DNA of 64,000 bases from Rachicladosporium sp. CCFEE 5018. Its lineage: Eukaryota; Ascomycota; Dothideomycetes; Cladosporiales; Cladosporiaceae. The notes below the pieces were generated by a model. That model had not been told where the DNA came from and did not search any database. It saw only the letters and a program-made list of their open reading frames with translations. This document shows, one piece after another, positions 20,565-31,302 of the stretch. Every line of letters begins with the position of its first letter. Position 1 is the stretch's first letter. Both the position numbers and the translations under genes were made by a program. The DNA is taken from assembly GCA_002077045.2 (NCBI GenBank), contig KZ111153.1, forward strand, positions 438,860 to 502,859, read 5' to 3'.

Positions 20565-21590
20565 ATGGCCACCGATCCTCCCATCCTAACAGCCACAACT
20601 CCCTCTGCCCGCCAACTCCTCTCACTCCTCCGCTGCCTGCCCTCCGCCCAAAAGTCTCATATCCGCATCTCGGAGCAAGGCATCCGCATAGCAACCGAAG
20701 AAGGCAGCATCACTGAAGCCTTCGTTTTTCTTGACAAAGCACTCTTCACAACCTACACCTACGCTGCTCCTCCACCAGCTTCCTCCCAGGATGATGCATT
20801 GCCAGCGCCACATTTCCAGATCTCCCTTCCAGCCCTGCTCGAAACGCTGAATATCTTCACGCTCTCGGACCCCACCGCCTCATCGTCAAGCGGAGGAAAA
20901 GCGCCAGATGCATTTGCCTCCCACCGCCTCGCCCGCCACGCCGGTCTCAACAATCCCTTCACCTCCCACACCGCAGGTCTCTGCACCCTCTCCTACGAGC
21001 GCGAGGGCGCACCGCTGCAGATTCACATGTCCGAGTCCGGCGTTGCCACCACAAGCAGCCTAACGACCTTCCTCCCTGACTCCCTGACCGAAATCCCCTT
21101 CGCCCGCGACGCGATAGCCCTGAAAACCATACTGCGATCCTCAGCCCTGAGTGAAGCAGTCTCAGAACTCTCGTCTTTCAATCCTGAATCTCTCACTTTG
21201 TGCGCCACGGCATCATCGCACACAAATCCTACGCTTACGCTCTCGGCTTCCGGTGCGTTGGGCTCAGCGGCCGTGGCCTTCATCACTGCTACGCCTTCAG
21301 ATACGCCCGTGCTGGAGACGTACACATGTCCCAGCGGAGCGAGGGCGAGCTTCAAGTTCAGTCTTATCAAAGCAGCTCAAAGAGCTATGAGCGCCGCCGC
21401 GAAAGTGAGTCTAAGGATAGACGAGGAGGGTGTGCTGTGTTTGCAATTCCTGGTCGAGGTCGAGGGACTAGCTGGTGGCGAGGGCGGCGGCGGAGCGCAT
21501 ACATTCGTGGAGTTCAGGGTCGTGCCGCTGGTTGATGGGGAGGTGGACGAGGAGAGCGAAGATGGGGAGTCAGGTAGTGAGGGAGACTAG
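20565..21590 (+). CDS. rad1: DNA damage checkpoint clamp subunit Rad1 (copy A)
   Basis: Subunit of the PCNA-like Rad9-Rad1-Hus1 clamp loaded at DNA damage to activate the checkpoint kinases. A single exon of 341 residues, longer than the human protein because of Ser/Ala/Gly-rich linkers (about 60-125) and an acidic tail. Recognisable family segments are ARQLLSLLRCL near the N-terminus and RISEQGIRI at about 34-42. An LKTILRSS..LSEAVSEL helix region and the C-terminal KVSLRIDEEGVLCLQFLVE strand ending in FVEFRVVPL follow. Convergent with the methyltransferase (72 bases between stops). Confidence 0.9.
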   Translation: MATDPPILTATTPSARQLLSLLRCLPSAQKSHIRISEQGIRIATEEGSITEAFVFLDKALFTTYTYAAPPPASSQDDALPAPHFQISLPALLETLNIFTLSDPTASSSSGGKAPDAFASHRLARHAGLNNPFTSHTAGLCTLSYEREGAPLQIHMSESGVATTSSLTTFLPDSLTEIPFARDAIALKTILRSSALSEAVSELSSFNPESLTLCATASSHTNPTLTLSASGALGSAAVAFITATPSDTPVLETYTCPSGARASFKFSLIKAAQRAMSAAAKVSLRIDEEGVLCLQFLVEVEGLAGGEGGGGAHTFVEFRVVPLVDGEVDEESEDGESGSEGD

Positions 21591-21662
21591 CTGCAGAGAC
21601 TCGTGTCTGGAGGCACGGAGACGTGGGCTATAATGTATCATGTATGACGTCTATCGGCTGGC

Positions 21663-22854
21663 TCAAGGCATAGAGGATGGCAGTGCTGAGGTTTTCCAAC
21701 CCCATACTGCCCACCAACATCTCACCTCCGCCATCTCGCCATCATGATCAGTCCAATCGTCATAGCCTACCTCTTCCCCTTGCTCCCTGATCTCCAGTCC
21801 GATTACCTCCATTCTATTTCTCAGATCCTGCCTCTCAGCCGCGAAACCCTCCCGCAGTGGAAGCTCAATGACCACCCTCGCATTCTCGGCATGCTCGAGG
21901 TGGTAATCGATAGCATTCACTAGCAACTCTGGCTGATGCGCATCATACACGGGATCCGCCGCCAGAATGAGAGAAAAGGAGTGTGCCTCACCAGCATGTC
22001 CCGGATGAGTGAACGTTTCGGGCATTGACCAATCCAGAACCGCTGTTGATGCGCTGCCCTGTCGCGTGGCGAGTAAATCAGCGTTCTTGTGGATGTTTCG
22101 CTGCAAGTTCGACACGATAGCCGGTAAGTCTGTGAGTATCACACGCTGCTGCAAGACTGCTGCGGTGGCGAGGCCGACGAGACCGGTACCCGCGCCGAGC
22201 TCGAGAATCAATGTATATTTGGTCAGCGGGGGTAGAGTGTCTCGCAGGAGGCAGAGGCGTTTGGCCAGCAGATAGGAGGATGCCCAGGTCTTGAGACCCA
22301 GACTATCGGCTGCCAGAGCTGGCTCGTGCAGGGTAATCTCGATCCAGTCGGCAGTGTCTGCCGCCTCTTCCGAATCGTCTTGTAATGTTTTCGCCGATAA
22401 TGGGATTTTGAAGCAGCGGCTGATGTCTCCCATCGCCGTCCGCCCACTCCGTTCACTCAGCCGTTTGGCGGCGCAATCCCAGATCTGCTCCCGGTCTTCA
22501 TCGCTGTCTATCCAGGCTAGTGGACTGCTGATGATCTTTGTGAGGTATCCTGGCACTCCCTCACTCTTGATCTTGCGCTTGGGTCTCGCTGGGGTTGATG
22601 CTCCGCTTTGAGAGCGGGGTGTTCCTGATCTGGGCGTCGCTTGCCATGATGGCGGCTCGGAGCGGAGATCGGAAAGGATTGAGAGGAGGACAGCGGCGGA
22701 AGGTCTGCTATAGAGTTGGGGGAGATCGAGGACTGTGGAAAGGTCAGCGTGCGGCCGAATTTGCAGATTGACAAAGGAGCGTACCATGAAGCGGCTCGTC
22801 ACTCGCCTGATCCAGCCCCAGATCTGACGCTGTCAATGCCGCCGATGGCGGCAT
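21663..22854 (-). CDS. Rrg1/FAM86-type S-adenosylmethionine-dependent methyltransferase (copy A)
   Basis: Seven-beta-strand methyltransferase of family 16 (lysine methyltransferase-like; relatives include S. pombe Rrg1 and EEF2KMT). Two exons (22854-22785 and 22732-21663) give 379 residues. The intron has GTACGC..CAG ends. Motif I is LILELGAGTG at about 198-207, the acidic loop is LTDLPAIV at 223-230, and the post-I DPVYDAHQPELL motif follows. An N-terminal 90-residue extension contains a Ser/Thr/Pro/Arg-rich linker. The protein substrate is unknown; an elongation factor lysine is a guess from relatives. The ATG at 22,854 is conserved in copy B. Confidence 0.87.
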
Positions 22855-22991
22855 TGTGTGACCCAGTCGATGTCCTTGACTGATGTCGTTATGTCCGCTC
22901 GGTGATACCAACTAATTACTGGCCTCAGGCCGAGATTTACCCGTTATGCGAGGCGCCAGCAAACAATCAAATGGTACCTTCATACGAATGA

Positions 22992-23714
22992 TCACTCGCC
23001 CAACACAGCCTTGAACCCATCATAAGCCAGCTGCATATCAAACTGCAGCTCCCTCGCCTGGTCCAGCTCCAGATCTTCAGTGACCCGCATCTGATTCAAA
23101 GTAATCAACCACTGAATGATCTTTCCCTTGTTCTCAAAATCTCTATCCGTGACTCTGTTCACAGCCTGAATCGTATCCACCAAAATCGGATGCAGCGTCT
23201 CCTTGCTCAGCATGTTCAGCTTGATGGCGTCCAGCAGCGTGATGAAGCTCTCGGATGCCGAGACGATGTGCGTGGCATTCGGGTTCGGGCCAGATGGGCC
23301 GGTCGAGTTGCGATTGTTAGAGTGGCTGTTGTGTTCGCGAGCTGGTGCTGTTTCGACGGTAGCTGGGAGGCCGATTCGAAGGCGCTCGGTGGCTTTGGGC
23401 ACCTCTAGCCCCCACTCCGCTTTGAAGCTTTCTAGGTCGACGAAGGCGGCGCGCACGTGTTCGTCCGTCAAGTGCGATCTGTACTGTCGCAGCAGGCGAT
23501 CACAAATCTCAGTGTAGTCGCGCTCTTGGACTGTGTCGCGGAGGTAGCCTTTCTCGAGTGCCTCCAGAGTGAGGATTATTGAGTACAGCTCGCCGAGCGA
23601 GTCGAGGAGGTCGCGTTCGGCGGTAGTGTCGGCAAGCACTACTTCGATGTCAGGGTTTATGGTAGTGCTGAGGAGGGAGGGCGTGTAGCTGTAGGGGACA
23701 GGCGCGTAAGCCAT
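22992..23714 (-). CDS. VPS28: ESCRT-I subunit VPS28 (copy A)
   Basis: Component of the endosomal sorting complex ESCRT-I, linking the core to ESCRT-II for sorting ubiquitinated cargo into multivesicular bodies. A single exon of 240 residues, the normal length. The N-terminal core domain (about 25-120) contains AERDLLDSLGELYSII, EKGYLRD and YTEICDRLLRQYR. A polar Asn/Ser/Gly/Pro linker spans about 120-145. The C-terminal four-helix domain (about 147-240) contains ESFITLLDAIKLNM and DTIQAVNRVTD. Divergent from GCN5, with 166 bases between starts. Confidence 0.95.
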   Translation of the reverse strand: MAYAPVPYSYTPSLLSTTINPDIEVVLADTTAERDLLDSLGELYSIILTLEALEKGYLRDTVQERDYTEICDRLLRQYRSHLTDEHVRAAFVDLESFKAEWGLEVPKATERLRIGLPATVETAPAREHNSHSNNRNSTGPSGPNPNATHIVSASESFITLLDAIKLNMLSKETLHPILVDTIQAVNRVTDRDFENKGKIIQWLITLNQMRVTEDLELDQARELQFDMQLAYDGFKAVLGE

Positions 23715-23880
23715 GCTTGAATGTGTTGTGATGGCATGTGCTGGTGATGATCACCAGTGGAGAGGATTGCTTGCCATGTGAAGATGTGGGGGTGGAGCTT
23801 CACTGTGGTACTCCCCATCATCCACTGCACCATTATCCTCCCTTCTGCATCCAGCACACTCACTATCATTCGCGCTTGCC
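23715..23880. promoter_or_regulatory. Short bidirectional promoter, VPS28 / GCN5
   Basis: Only 166 bases separate the two start codons. The counterpart in copy B (63,335-63,503) is 169 bases with similar blocks. A compact shared promoter is implied; no specific operator can be named. Confidence 0.55.
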
Positions 23881-25475
23881 ATGGCTCAGGACCTAGTCAA
23901 AGATGAAGGTAAGCGCATCCCTTCCGCAACTGTGTGGTCAAACCAGTCTACCATGAGCCACACTGGACGTCCCGGCGCAAAGAGCACTTAAAGAGCACAC
24001 ACATCTGCAGAGCAGCGTACATATGCGATATGCTCAAGATCAAGCTCTGTAGACGCTTCATAGCTTACGAGCCGCCATTGAATCCCGCGAGGACGGCAAC
24101 GGGGAAGACGCCTAGTACTGGAGCAGCGCCCGCCATCGTGCAGACCAAGTCATCTCATCCCAACCGCTAACCCACACTTCTCACAGGTCCCAAGCGAAAG
24201 GCCGACGGCGAAGATGTCAACGGCACCGAACGTAAGAGGTTCAAGGCCTCGACCTCCCCGTCGCCCTCCCTAGCCTCCACCCGCAAAGAAAGCATCGCAC
24301 CCACGAACGGCAATACGTACCCTCTCGAAGTCCCACCTCCCAAACCGGTCGTAATCGAAGAGCGCAATGGCGACATCACCTTCGAAGTCGTCAACAACGA
24401 TGGCAAAGCTCACTCCATGATCATCCTTACAGGTCTGAAGTGTATCTTTCAGAAGCAGCTTCCGAAGATGCCCAAAGACTACATAGCCCGGCTGGTGTAC
24501 GATCGGACCCATCTGAGTATTGCAATCGTCAAGGCGCCACCTGCCGGCAGCTTCGCAGAAGCCTCGAACTTCCCCGGCGAAGTCGTAGGAGGCATCACAT
24601 ACCGACCGTTCAAGGGGAGGCAGTTCGCCGAGATCGTGTTTTGTGCGATTAGCAGCGACCAGCAAGTCAAAGGCTATGGCGCACACTTGATGTCCCACCT
24701 GAAAGACTACGTAAAAGCCACCTCGGACGTGATGCACTTCCTCACCTACGCCGACAACTACGCAATCGGGTACTTCAAAAAACAAGGCTTCACGAAAGAA
24801 ATCACCCTCGACCGCCCGAAATGGATGGGCTACATCAAAGACTACGAGGGAGGCACGATAATGCAGTGTTCCATGCTGCCCAAAATCCGGTATCTAGACT
24901 CCGCGCGCTTGCTGCTGAAACAGAAAGCCGCTGTGCACGCAAAGATCAGAGCCGTGAGCAAGAGCTACGAAGTCCACGCCCCACCGCTTGAATGGGCGAA
25001 ACTGAAACCAGGCTCGACGCTCCCGGAAATAGACCCCATGTCCGTCCCCGCCATCCGCGCCACAGGCTGGTCCGCAGACATGGACGCCCTCGCGCGCCAA
25101 CCCCGTCGAAATCCCAGCCACTCCCTCCTCATGCAGACCCTCTCGGCCCTCCAAACTAGCTCCCACGCTTGGCCTTTCCTTGCGCCCGTCAACGGCGACG
25201 AAGTTCACGACTACTACGACGTCATAAAGTCGCCCATGGACTTGAGCTCCATGGAGAGTAAGCTTGAGAAGGACCAGTATGAGAATGTGGAGGATTTCGT
25301 CAGGGATGTGCTGTTGATTGTGCGGAATTGCAAGAGGTATAATGCGGAGAGTACGCCTTATGCTAAGGCTGCTAATCGGTTGGAGAAGGAGATGTGGCGG
25401 AGGGTGAGGGAGGTGCCGGAGTGGAGTTATCTCGAGGTGGAGAGTTTTGAGACGACTAATAGGGTGGAGGCGTGA
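23881..25475 (+). CDS. GCN5: SAGA histone acetyltransferase GCN5 (copy A)
   Basis: Catalytic acetyltransferase of SAGA/ADA complexes acting on histone H3. Exon 1 (23881-23908) and exon 2 (24187-25475) give 438 residues; the 278-base intron is unusually long for the region. After a basic and acidic N-terminus (KRKADGED) come the GNAT domain at about 85-260 and the bromodomain at about 327-423. The catalytic Glu is about residue 158 in [11 protein letters not shown], the acetyl-CoA loop is QVKGYGAHL at 169-177, and the acetyl-lysine Asn is about residue 395 in RYNAE. Length and order match fungal GCN5. The start ATG is conserved in copy B. Confidence 0.96.
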
Positions 25476-27298
25476 GTGATTGAAGCGAGTATCAAGGAAT
25501 TCAGTTTGGTGGTACGGCGGAGGGCTTGGTCATGATAGGTGAAAGCTGACGATGCTTCACAACTTGCTTTGGGAGGGTGCAGTGATTCTTCCTCGACCTT
25601 ATGCCAGTCGACGCAGATACATTCCAGTCGCCCAGGACTCTTCAGAAGCTCGTGTTACAACGGAGCATCACAACCAAGCCTATTCGACCGCAGCTCTTAC
25701 TCCGCCTCGCCAGATGTCTCAATCTCCCAGTGCTGCAATGGTCCGGTCATTGAACACCGATAGGAAAGAGACAGGCTTTGTAGTGTTTCTGTCCAGAACC
25801 CGGTGGTCTCTCGGGTACGTTAGTATAGTGCTTCACTATTGCGAGCAAGGCAACGAGAGCATGCCTCTTCTTTCAAGACCTCGGGTGAGGCGAAAAGTGG
25901 CTTGTCATCCCTCGAGCGCTATCTGTTATGAAGGGAACGGGATGTCGCGGAGGGGAACGCGAGTCTGCCGTCGACACCAGACCAAAGCGGTGTGTTTGTC
26001 TCGTCCGATCTACTCGGTCATTGCATCCGTCCGCTCTTACTCCAGATGCAAGGCTTCGCGCTGCTATTGACAGCACTATTCTCGCCTCCTGCCGGTAGAC
26101 TCGAGCTCAGGCTGGCGACATGAACGATGAGACGTTGCGGACACGGTGGTGATGAAGCAAGGTGCAGATCGTTGGGGACGATGCGAGCATCGACTCCTTC
26201 CAGCAGATGATAGACGAGACAGGACCGAAAGCTTGAAAGTCGGGCGCATCGGATTGTCAGAAGCCTCGATCGAGCCGACTCCAGGTTATGTCGATTGCAA
26301 ACGAAGTGGCCAGACGACCATATCAGACATTCTGCTGAGAGGGCTCAAGAACTCAAGCTTGCGGTGACCTATCGGCTCAGAGCGCGTTTGCATTTCTCGA
26401 AGAATGCACCCCTCGAGCGCTTCTTACGCTTATGACGTCGCTACAGGACGACTGCATACGATCAATGGACTCACTTGCCTCGATCGAAATCTAAAAAGTC
26501 TCAAAACGGGCCTTCTCGACGTCAATGCGCCAGTAGACATCAGACCTCGATATCGCTGCGATTGAGACCGCGCATATCGATCCCGATTTCGTGACTCTAT
26601 AATCGCGAGCGCGATCTTGGCAGCAGCCAGCCCATCGACATCATGATTAAGCAGTTCCTGATTGGAATATGTGAAGACGTTGACTCAGTCTAGAACCTGG
26701 ATCGACCCCGGCGTCACCCGTCAACGAGCCGCAACGCATGTGTGCCACGCACCGCATGTACAGGTTCGCGTGTCATTACGACATGAGATCGACGCTTCCA
26801 TGCTCGTCAACCGCATCGTACATGCGCTCGTGGCATTTGCTAGGTAATTCCCGCCGACACATGACCTTCTCTGGAAATAAGCTCTGCACACTTTTTATTA
26901 CCCATGGGGAAGGAGGGCTAGTGAGAGTGAAACGTGGGGTTGCTTGGCAGCACTGGCCAGCCACGAGGGTAGCCCAACCTTGAACTCCGCAATGGTCGAG
27001 CTAGAACCTCGAAGCGCTCTGATCGCTGTAAGGGGAACCACGCACAGCGGTTGAGGTTGCCACTTGGGGAGATGTGGCAAGGTGTAGCCGCCGTTGCACT
27101 ATACCCCTGGAATCGGTGATGTCGTAGCTGTTGAGTATTTGGTATGGCTATATCATCAGGTATGTCCTTCAATATTGCCTCTGTAGATCAGCTAAGTATA
27201 CTCTCCACTCGCGCCCCTCTCTCCTTGGTGCCTGGGTCGACGGTTCTCTCTCACTGGCATCGAACCCGTCACCCCAGTTCTGCAGACACACAGCAACT
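25476..27298. other. Long intergenic stretch, GCN5 to MFS transporter
   Basis: 1,823 bases with no recognised gene. The longest frame (25,552-26,070, plus strand, 172 codons) is low in hydrophobic core and resembles no family. No tRNA or transposon signature was seen. Its counterpart next to copy B lies outside the window. Confidence 0.5.
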
Positions 27299-28976
27299 AT
27301 GTTCGGCCTCGAGAAGCTCCAGGGCAAAGCCCTCTACAACATCATGAGCGCCGCCTGCGGCTCAGCCTTCATGCTCTACGGTTACGACGCCGGTGTACTC
27401 GGAGGCATCCAAGAGACGAAGCAATTCCGAGCCGCTATTGGCAATCCGCAAGGAGCGTTCATCATCCCCGTCATCGCGTCAATCTACAACCTGGCAGCCG
27501 GCATCATGGCCTTGTGTGTTATCCTGTTTGGAATGCAGATCGGACGGAAAGGCACAATCCAGCTAGGGAACCTGTTCATCGTTATTGGCGCGGCTCTCCA
27601 GTCGTCTACCTTCAGCGTCGGCCAGATCATCGCCGGCCGCATCGTCGCGGGTATGGGCATCGGCTGCATCGCCTCCGCAGTGCCGACTTACATGGCCGAG
27701 ATGTCTCTTCAAGCCGACCAGCGCGGACCAGAAGTCTCCTACCAACTTGCCCTCCTCATTACGGGTGTGGCTGGCGCGTAAGTTGAATATATGCCAGCTC
27801 AAGTAGTCTTCAAGCGTACTGACAGTGAGTCAGTTACTGGCTTGACTTCGGATTTGTTCAAGGCCTTGACGCACATCCATGGCTCTGGAGGATCCCACTC
27901 GCACTGCAAAGTTGCTTCGCGATTTTTTCCGCGGTCTTGCTTTTCAGCCTCCCGGATACGCCGCGTTGGTACTACGCACGTGGACGCAACGATGAAGGCG
28001 ATCACTGTCTGGCACGTCTCTTCGCGCTTCCGGTCGAGCACGAGATCGTGCAGGCGCAGCGGGATGAGGTTTTGGGGTCCATGAAGGAAGAGGCTGCGGA
28101 CTCCGAGTCCTTCAACTGGCTCCTCCTCTTCTGGGACAACTCTGAGCTGCAATTTGGCCGCCGTCTTCGCACTTCCTTCCTCATCAACTGGGCACAGCAG
28201 TTCCTAGGAATCAACATGCTCGTCTACTTTTCTACACAGGTTGGTCGATTTCCTATGATCCAAGCTTCGATATCGCTCACTGACTCCCCGTTCAGATCTT
28301 CACCAATCTCAATTACTCCCCCTTCATCTCCGGCATCCTCGCCGGCGTCCTCAACACCTGCTTCGCCCTAGCCTCATACCCCCCAATCTACTTCATCGAG
28401 AAGGTCGGCCGGCGCGCCATGATGTTCTGGGGTGCCATCGCCTGCGGCATCTGCATGCTGGTCTACGTCGCGCTCACGAACCTCAAGAACCCCACTGTAG
28501 CTACGAACTGGACCGCAGTCGTTTTCATCATCCTCTACGAAATTGTGTTCGCTTTCGGCTGGCTGGGGACTTGCTGGGTCTACGGGCCAGAGATTGCGCC
28601 GCTGAGGTATAGGCATGTCGCTGGTGCTATGGGCGCTGCGGGCGAGTGGTTCAGCACTTGGGTCATGGTGTTCGGTGGTGGAACTGGTATTAATGCTGTC
28701 GGTGCGCCGATCTTCGCCTGGCCGTTGATCTGCTGTTTCTTGGCGGCTGCTTATGTGTGGTTCTTGTGTCCTGAGACCACGGGTCTGACTTTGGAGGAGA
28801 TTGATGTGTTGTTCGCGAGGGGCGATGCGAAGGCACGTATTGCGGCGAACACAACGCAGAGGCGGAACTCGACGACTGGGAGCATCACCGAGCATCGAAG
28901 GAGGGCGAGTGCGACGGGCAGCATGGGGGAGAAGGGCGGTATGGGCCATAATGAGAAGGGCCAGAATATGGCTTGA
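27299..28976 (+). CDS. MFS sugar transporter
   Basis: Proton-coupled hexose, pentose or quinate-type transporter in the plasma membrane. Three exons (27299-27777, 27834-28239, 28296-28976) give 521 residues. The introns are 56 bases each, with GTAAGT..CAG and GTTGGT..CAG ends. Twelve membrane spans are expected. Signature pieces are YGYDAGVLGGI in helix 1, IGRKGTI in the loop 2-3, GRIVAGMGIGCIASAVP, the PDTPRWYY loop, QQFLGINMLVYFSTQ in helix 7, EKVGRRAMM and the PETTGLTLEEID end motif. A polar Ser/Thr/Arg-rich tail follows. The ATG with MFGLEKLQGKAL is chosen because it sits at the usual distance before helix 1. The substrate is undetermined. Confidence 0.92.
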
Positions 28977-29459
28977 AGGGCAGGGTTTGGATAGATGTAT
29001 ATATGCATTTGAAAACTTTCGTGCGACATCCTCCAGACATTAGTCCTAGTCTTCGTGTAATAATTTGTTACCACAGTTTCATGACGATGCGCTTCATTCG
29101 TTCAGGACTCGAGGATAGTTGTGCGAGCTCTGAGCTGCCAGGTGTCGACTGCCATCCAGCTCGGGTCTAGGGCAGGATCTGTCTCGCGTTGACAAGATAT
29201 CGCGCATCGCATTCCACGATGGGCAGGCAGGATCCACAATGCAGTAGAAAGATTACGGCTCAAGGGAGATAACGAAACAACGATAGCACCTTGCAACGTG
29301 GCTACAGCGTCTCGCATCACCACGCATTGGACTAGGCATCAGCCTGAGGCAATAACAGAGTCGGATTCTCATTCGTGTATATATATTGTCGTAGACAACG
29401 TTGTGGTCTCTACGGCTATGGACATACACCGGCCTCTGTTCTAATCGTAAAGATCCATA
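28977..29459. other. Intergenic, MFS transporter to GNAT
   Basis: 483 bases holding the transporter 3' end and the GNAT promoter. No gene was seen. Confidence 0.5.
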
Positions 29460-30238
29460 ATGACGAGCAGCATCCTGGTCCAACCGTGCACCACGGACGA
29501 CGGCCCTGCATTCGCCTACAACAATGTCGGAGCTTTCTGGCGTGACGCATCTTGGGTTCTAATCTGGGGCTCAAAGACCGAAACCTACGTAGCGTCTCAA
29601 GCTGCCCTCCGCTGGCCATATAATCTCCTGCAGAATCAGGCCCAACATCGCTTTTTCAAAGCCGTCGACCCAGATTCTGGCAAGCTACTCGGCTTTGTAC
29701 GTTGGGATCTGCCTGATGTTCAAGGCGCAGCAGATCTGTGGAGAGAGGGCAAGATGCCGAGCGTCGAGCCTGAAGTAGAGGCGGACCTGAAGAAAGCCAA
29801 GGAGAGCGCGGATTGGGAGTATATCGAAAATGACCTTGATGCACCGATTAGCGCGGCGATGCGGCGGTCGAAGGCGGGAATGGGGTATCTGGGTGAAATC
29901 CACTGTCCTGCCTAGTCGGGGCCGTTAGTCGCTAGTGTGACTGACTTTGCTCCCCAGTGCTCGACTACCTCGCCGTACACCCAAACAACAGTCGCAGGGG
30001 CGTTGGGACTGCTCTCGTCGAGCATGGCCTGCGGGAAGCCGACAAATTAGGCCTAGACGTCTTTGTGCACGGCAAAGATGCAGGACTGCCACTGTACTCG
30101 AAATGCGGGTTTGAGCTACTGGAACGTCTATGGATCGACGATGCAGAGCTCGGTGGGCGAGGCTATGGTGCCCATCTCATGGTGTGGAGGTGTCCGAAAG
30201 CGTCGTCAGCGCGTGCCGGTAGTCATGTTAGCACATGA
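29460..30238 (+). CDS. GNAT family N-acetyltransferase
   Basis: Acetyl-CoA-dependent acetyltransferase of the small-molecule type common in fungi. Exons 29460-29892 and 29958-30238 give 237 residues. The donor G|GTGAAA at 29,893 is inferred because it joins the strand GYLVLDYLAVHP, as in family members; reading on instead meets a stop at once. The acetyl-CoA loop is RRGVGTAL. The N-terminal half has an MTxxILVQPCTTDDGPAF start strand and the usual helix covering AALRWPYNLL, then a variable Lys/Glu-rich insert. A late GKDAGLPLYSKCGFELLE helix-strand is also typical. The substrate is unknown. Confidence 0.85.
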
Positions 30239-30321
30239 GCCGTATGTGAGAATGGACCAAAGCTAAGACCTAAGCTCAACCTTCTCCGTGGCGGGGTGCT
30301 GCTTGAGGTCTACATTTCCGT

Positions 30322-31202
30322 TCAGTCTAGTCGCTCCCATGCCCGCCACCTCAGTCCCATGTTCGCAGCGACAACCAAGTCCAGCATAGGCAAGCCTCCA
30401 GGGTGAATGATAAGTTTTCCTAGCTTTGCCTGCTTGCCGCCAAACCCGCCACCTGCTCGCTCCTGACCTAGGCTAAGATCCAGTCGTGAGTCATCGTATG
30501 TCTCGACATCGTTGTCATCAGCTTCAGCAGCACTATGTGGACTTGTTCCACCACCCCAGCTGTCGACAGAGCTCATTCGCTGATGTTTCGAGAAGTACGA
30601 TCCTCGCTTTTCCGCCTTCGACGTAGCGACTGGCACTGATCGTGACGAAGATGGAAGATTGAAACGTAGTTCTGACACGTCCACTACTCCCGTGCTGCCA
30701 GGCAGAACATGCCGACACCGCAGTGAAGTGCCGCCAGCTGACGTGCTGAACTCGCATCGGCCGTCCCAGGGGCTCAGGAATGAGTAAAGCTTGCTCCTCC
30801 GATCCATAATCGGAGGAGATCGCTCGTCCTGCATTCCTGGCACCTGAAGCGAGGAGACACCGCCGTGGCTGTAGCGATGATCGGCGTACTTCGAACCTGG
30901 CATGTACAGCCGACGTCGAAAGGTGCCTTCAGGTGGCGGCTCGTCGTCAGTGGATGTTGTCGACGTGCTGTTGCGACTCTTGGCGCGGTCTGCAGGTGTG
31001 CTAACGAATTGCAGATAGCCAGGATTGGTGATGTCCAGGAACAGTGGTGCGCCACTTCGCTTGACTTTCCGCTTGAGATTCGGGTCGAGCGTAGTGGAGG
31101 AACTCACCTCTTCGATCAGAGGGTCGACGATGCCTGCGACGTTCCACTGCTCGCCGATCGTCGGATCTCGGCGTATGAGGGTCAATGAACCGATGTCTGC
31201 AT
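30322..31202 (-). CDS. Unknown fungal protein, N-terminus lost in gap
   Basis: The frame is open from the assembly gap (31,202) to a stop at 30,322, 292 residues visible. No family name is recognised. The visible part begins ADIGSLTLIRRDPTIGEQWNVA, looks like a compact beta-rich domain (GAPLFLDITNPGYLQF), and then has long Ser/Arg-rich disordered stretches. It ends with a short conserved-looking GGLPMLDLVVAANMGLRWRAW segment. The apparent initiation at 31,185 is not an ATG, so the real start is upstream in or beyond the gap. Convergent with the GNAT gene, 83 bases apart. Confidence 0.7.
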
Positions 31203-31302
31203 NNNNNNNNNNNNNNNNNNNNNNNNNNNNNNNNNNNNNNNNNNNNNNNNNNNNNNNNNNNNNNNNNNNNNNNNNNNNNNNNNNNNNNNNNNNNNNNNNN
31301 NN
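31203..31302. other. Assembly gap of 100 N
   Basis: Exactly 100 Ns, the conventional filler for a scaffold gap of unknown length. It truncates a gene on each side: the unknown protein on the left and the glucosyltransferase on the right. It marks the junction between the contig carrying copy A and that carrying copy B. Confidence 0.98.

Larger units (their letters stand above)
1..24398. repeat. Duplicated block, copy A
   Basis: Direct-orientation counterpart of 33,736-64,000. Position 1 matches 33,736 and position 24,398 matches 64,000. The offset grows from 33,735 to about 39,600, mainly because of one large insert in copy B. All fifteen genes are shared in order and strand. Copy A may extend further left than the window shows. 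Confidence 0.97.

Noticed and set aside
25552..26070. 172-codon plus-strand frame in the long spacer after GCN5
   Set aside because: No recognisable domain, no splice pattern, and amino-acid makeup typical of random GC-rich frames; there is no second copy to compare.
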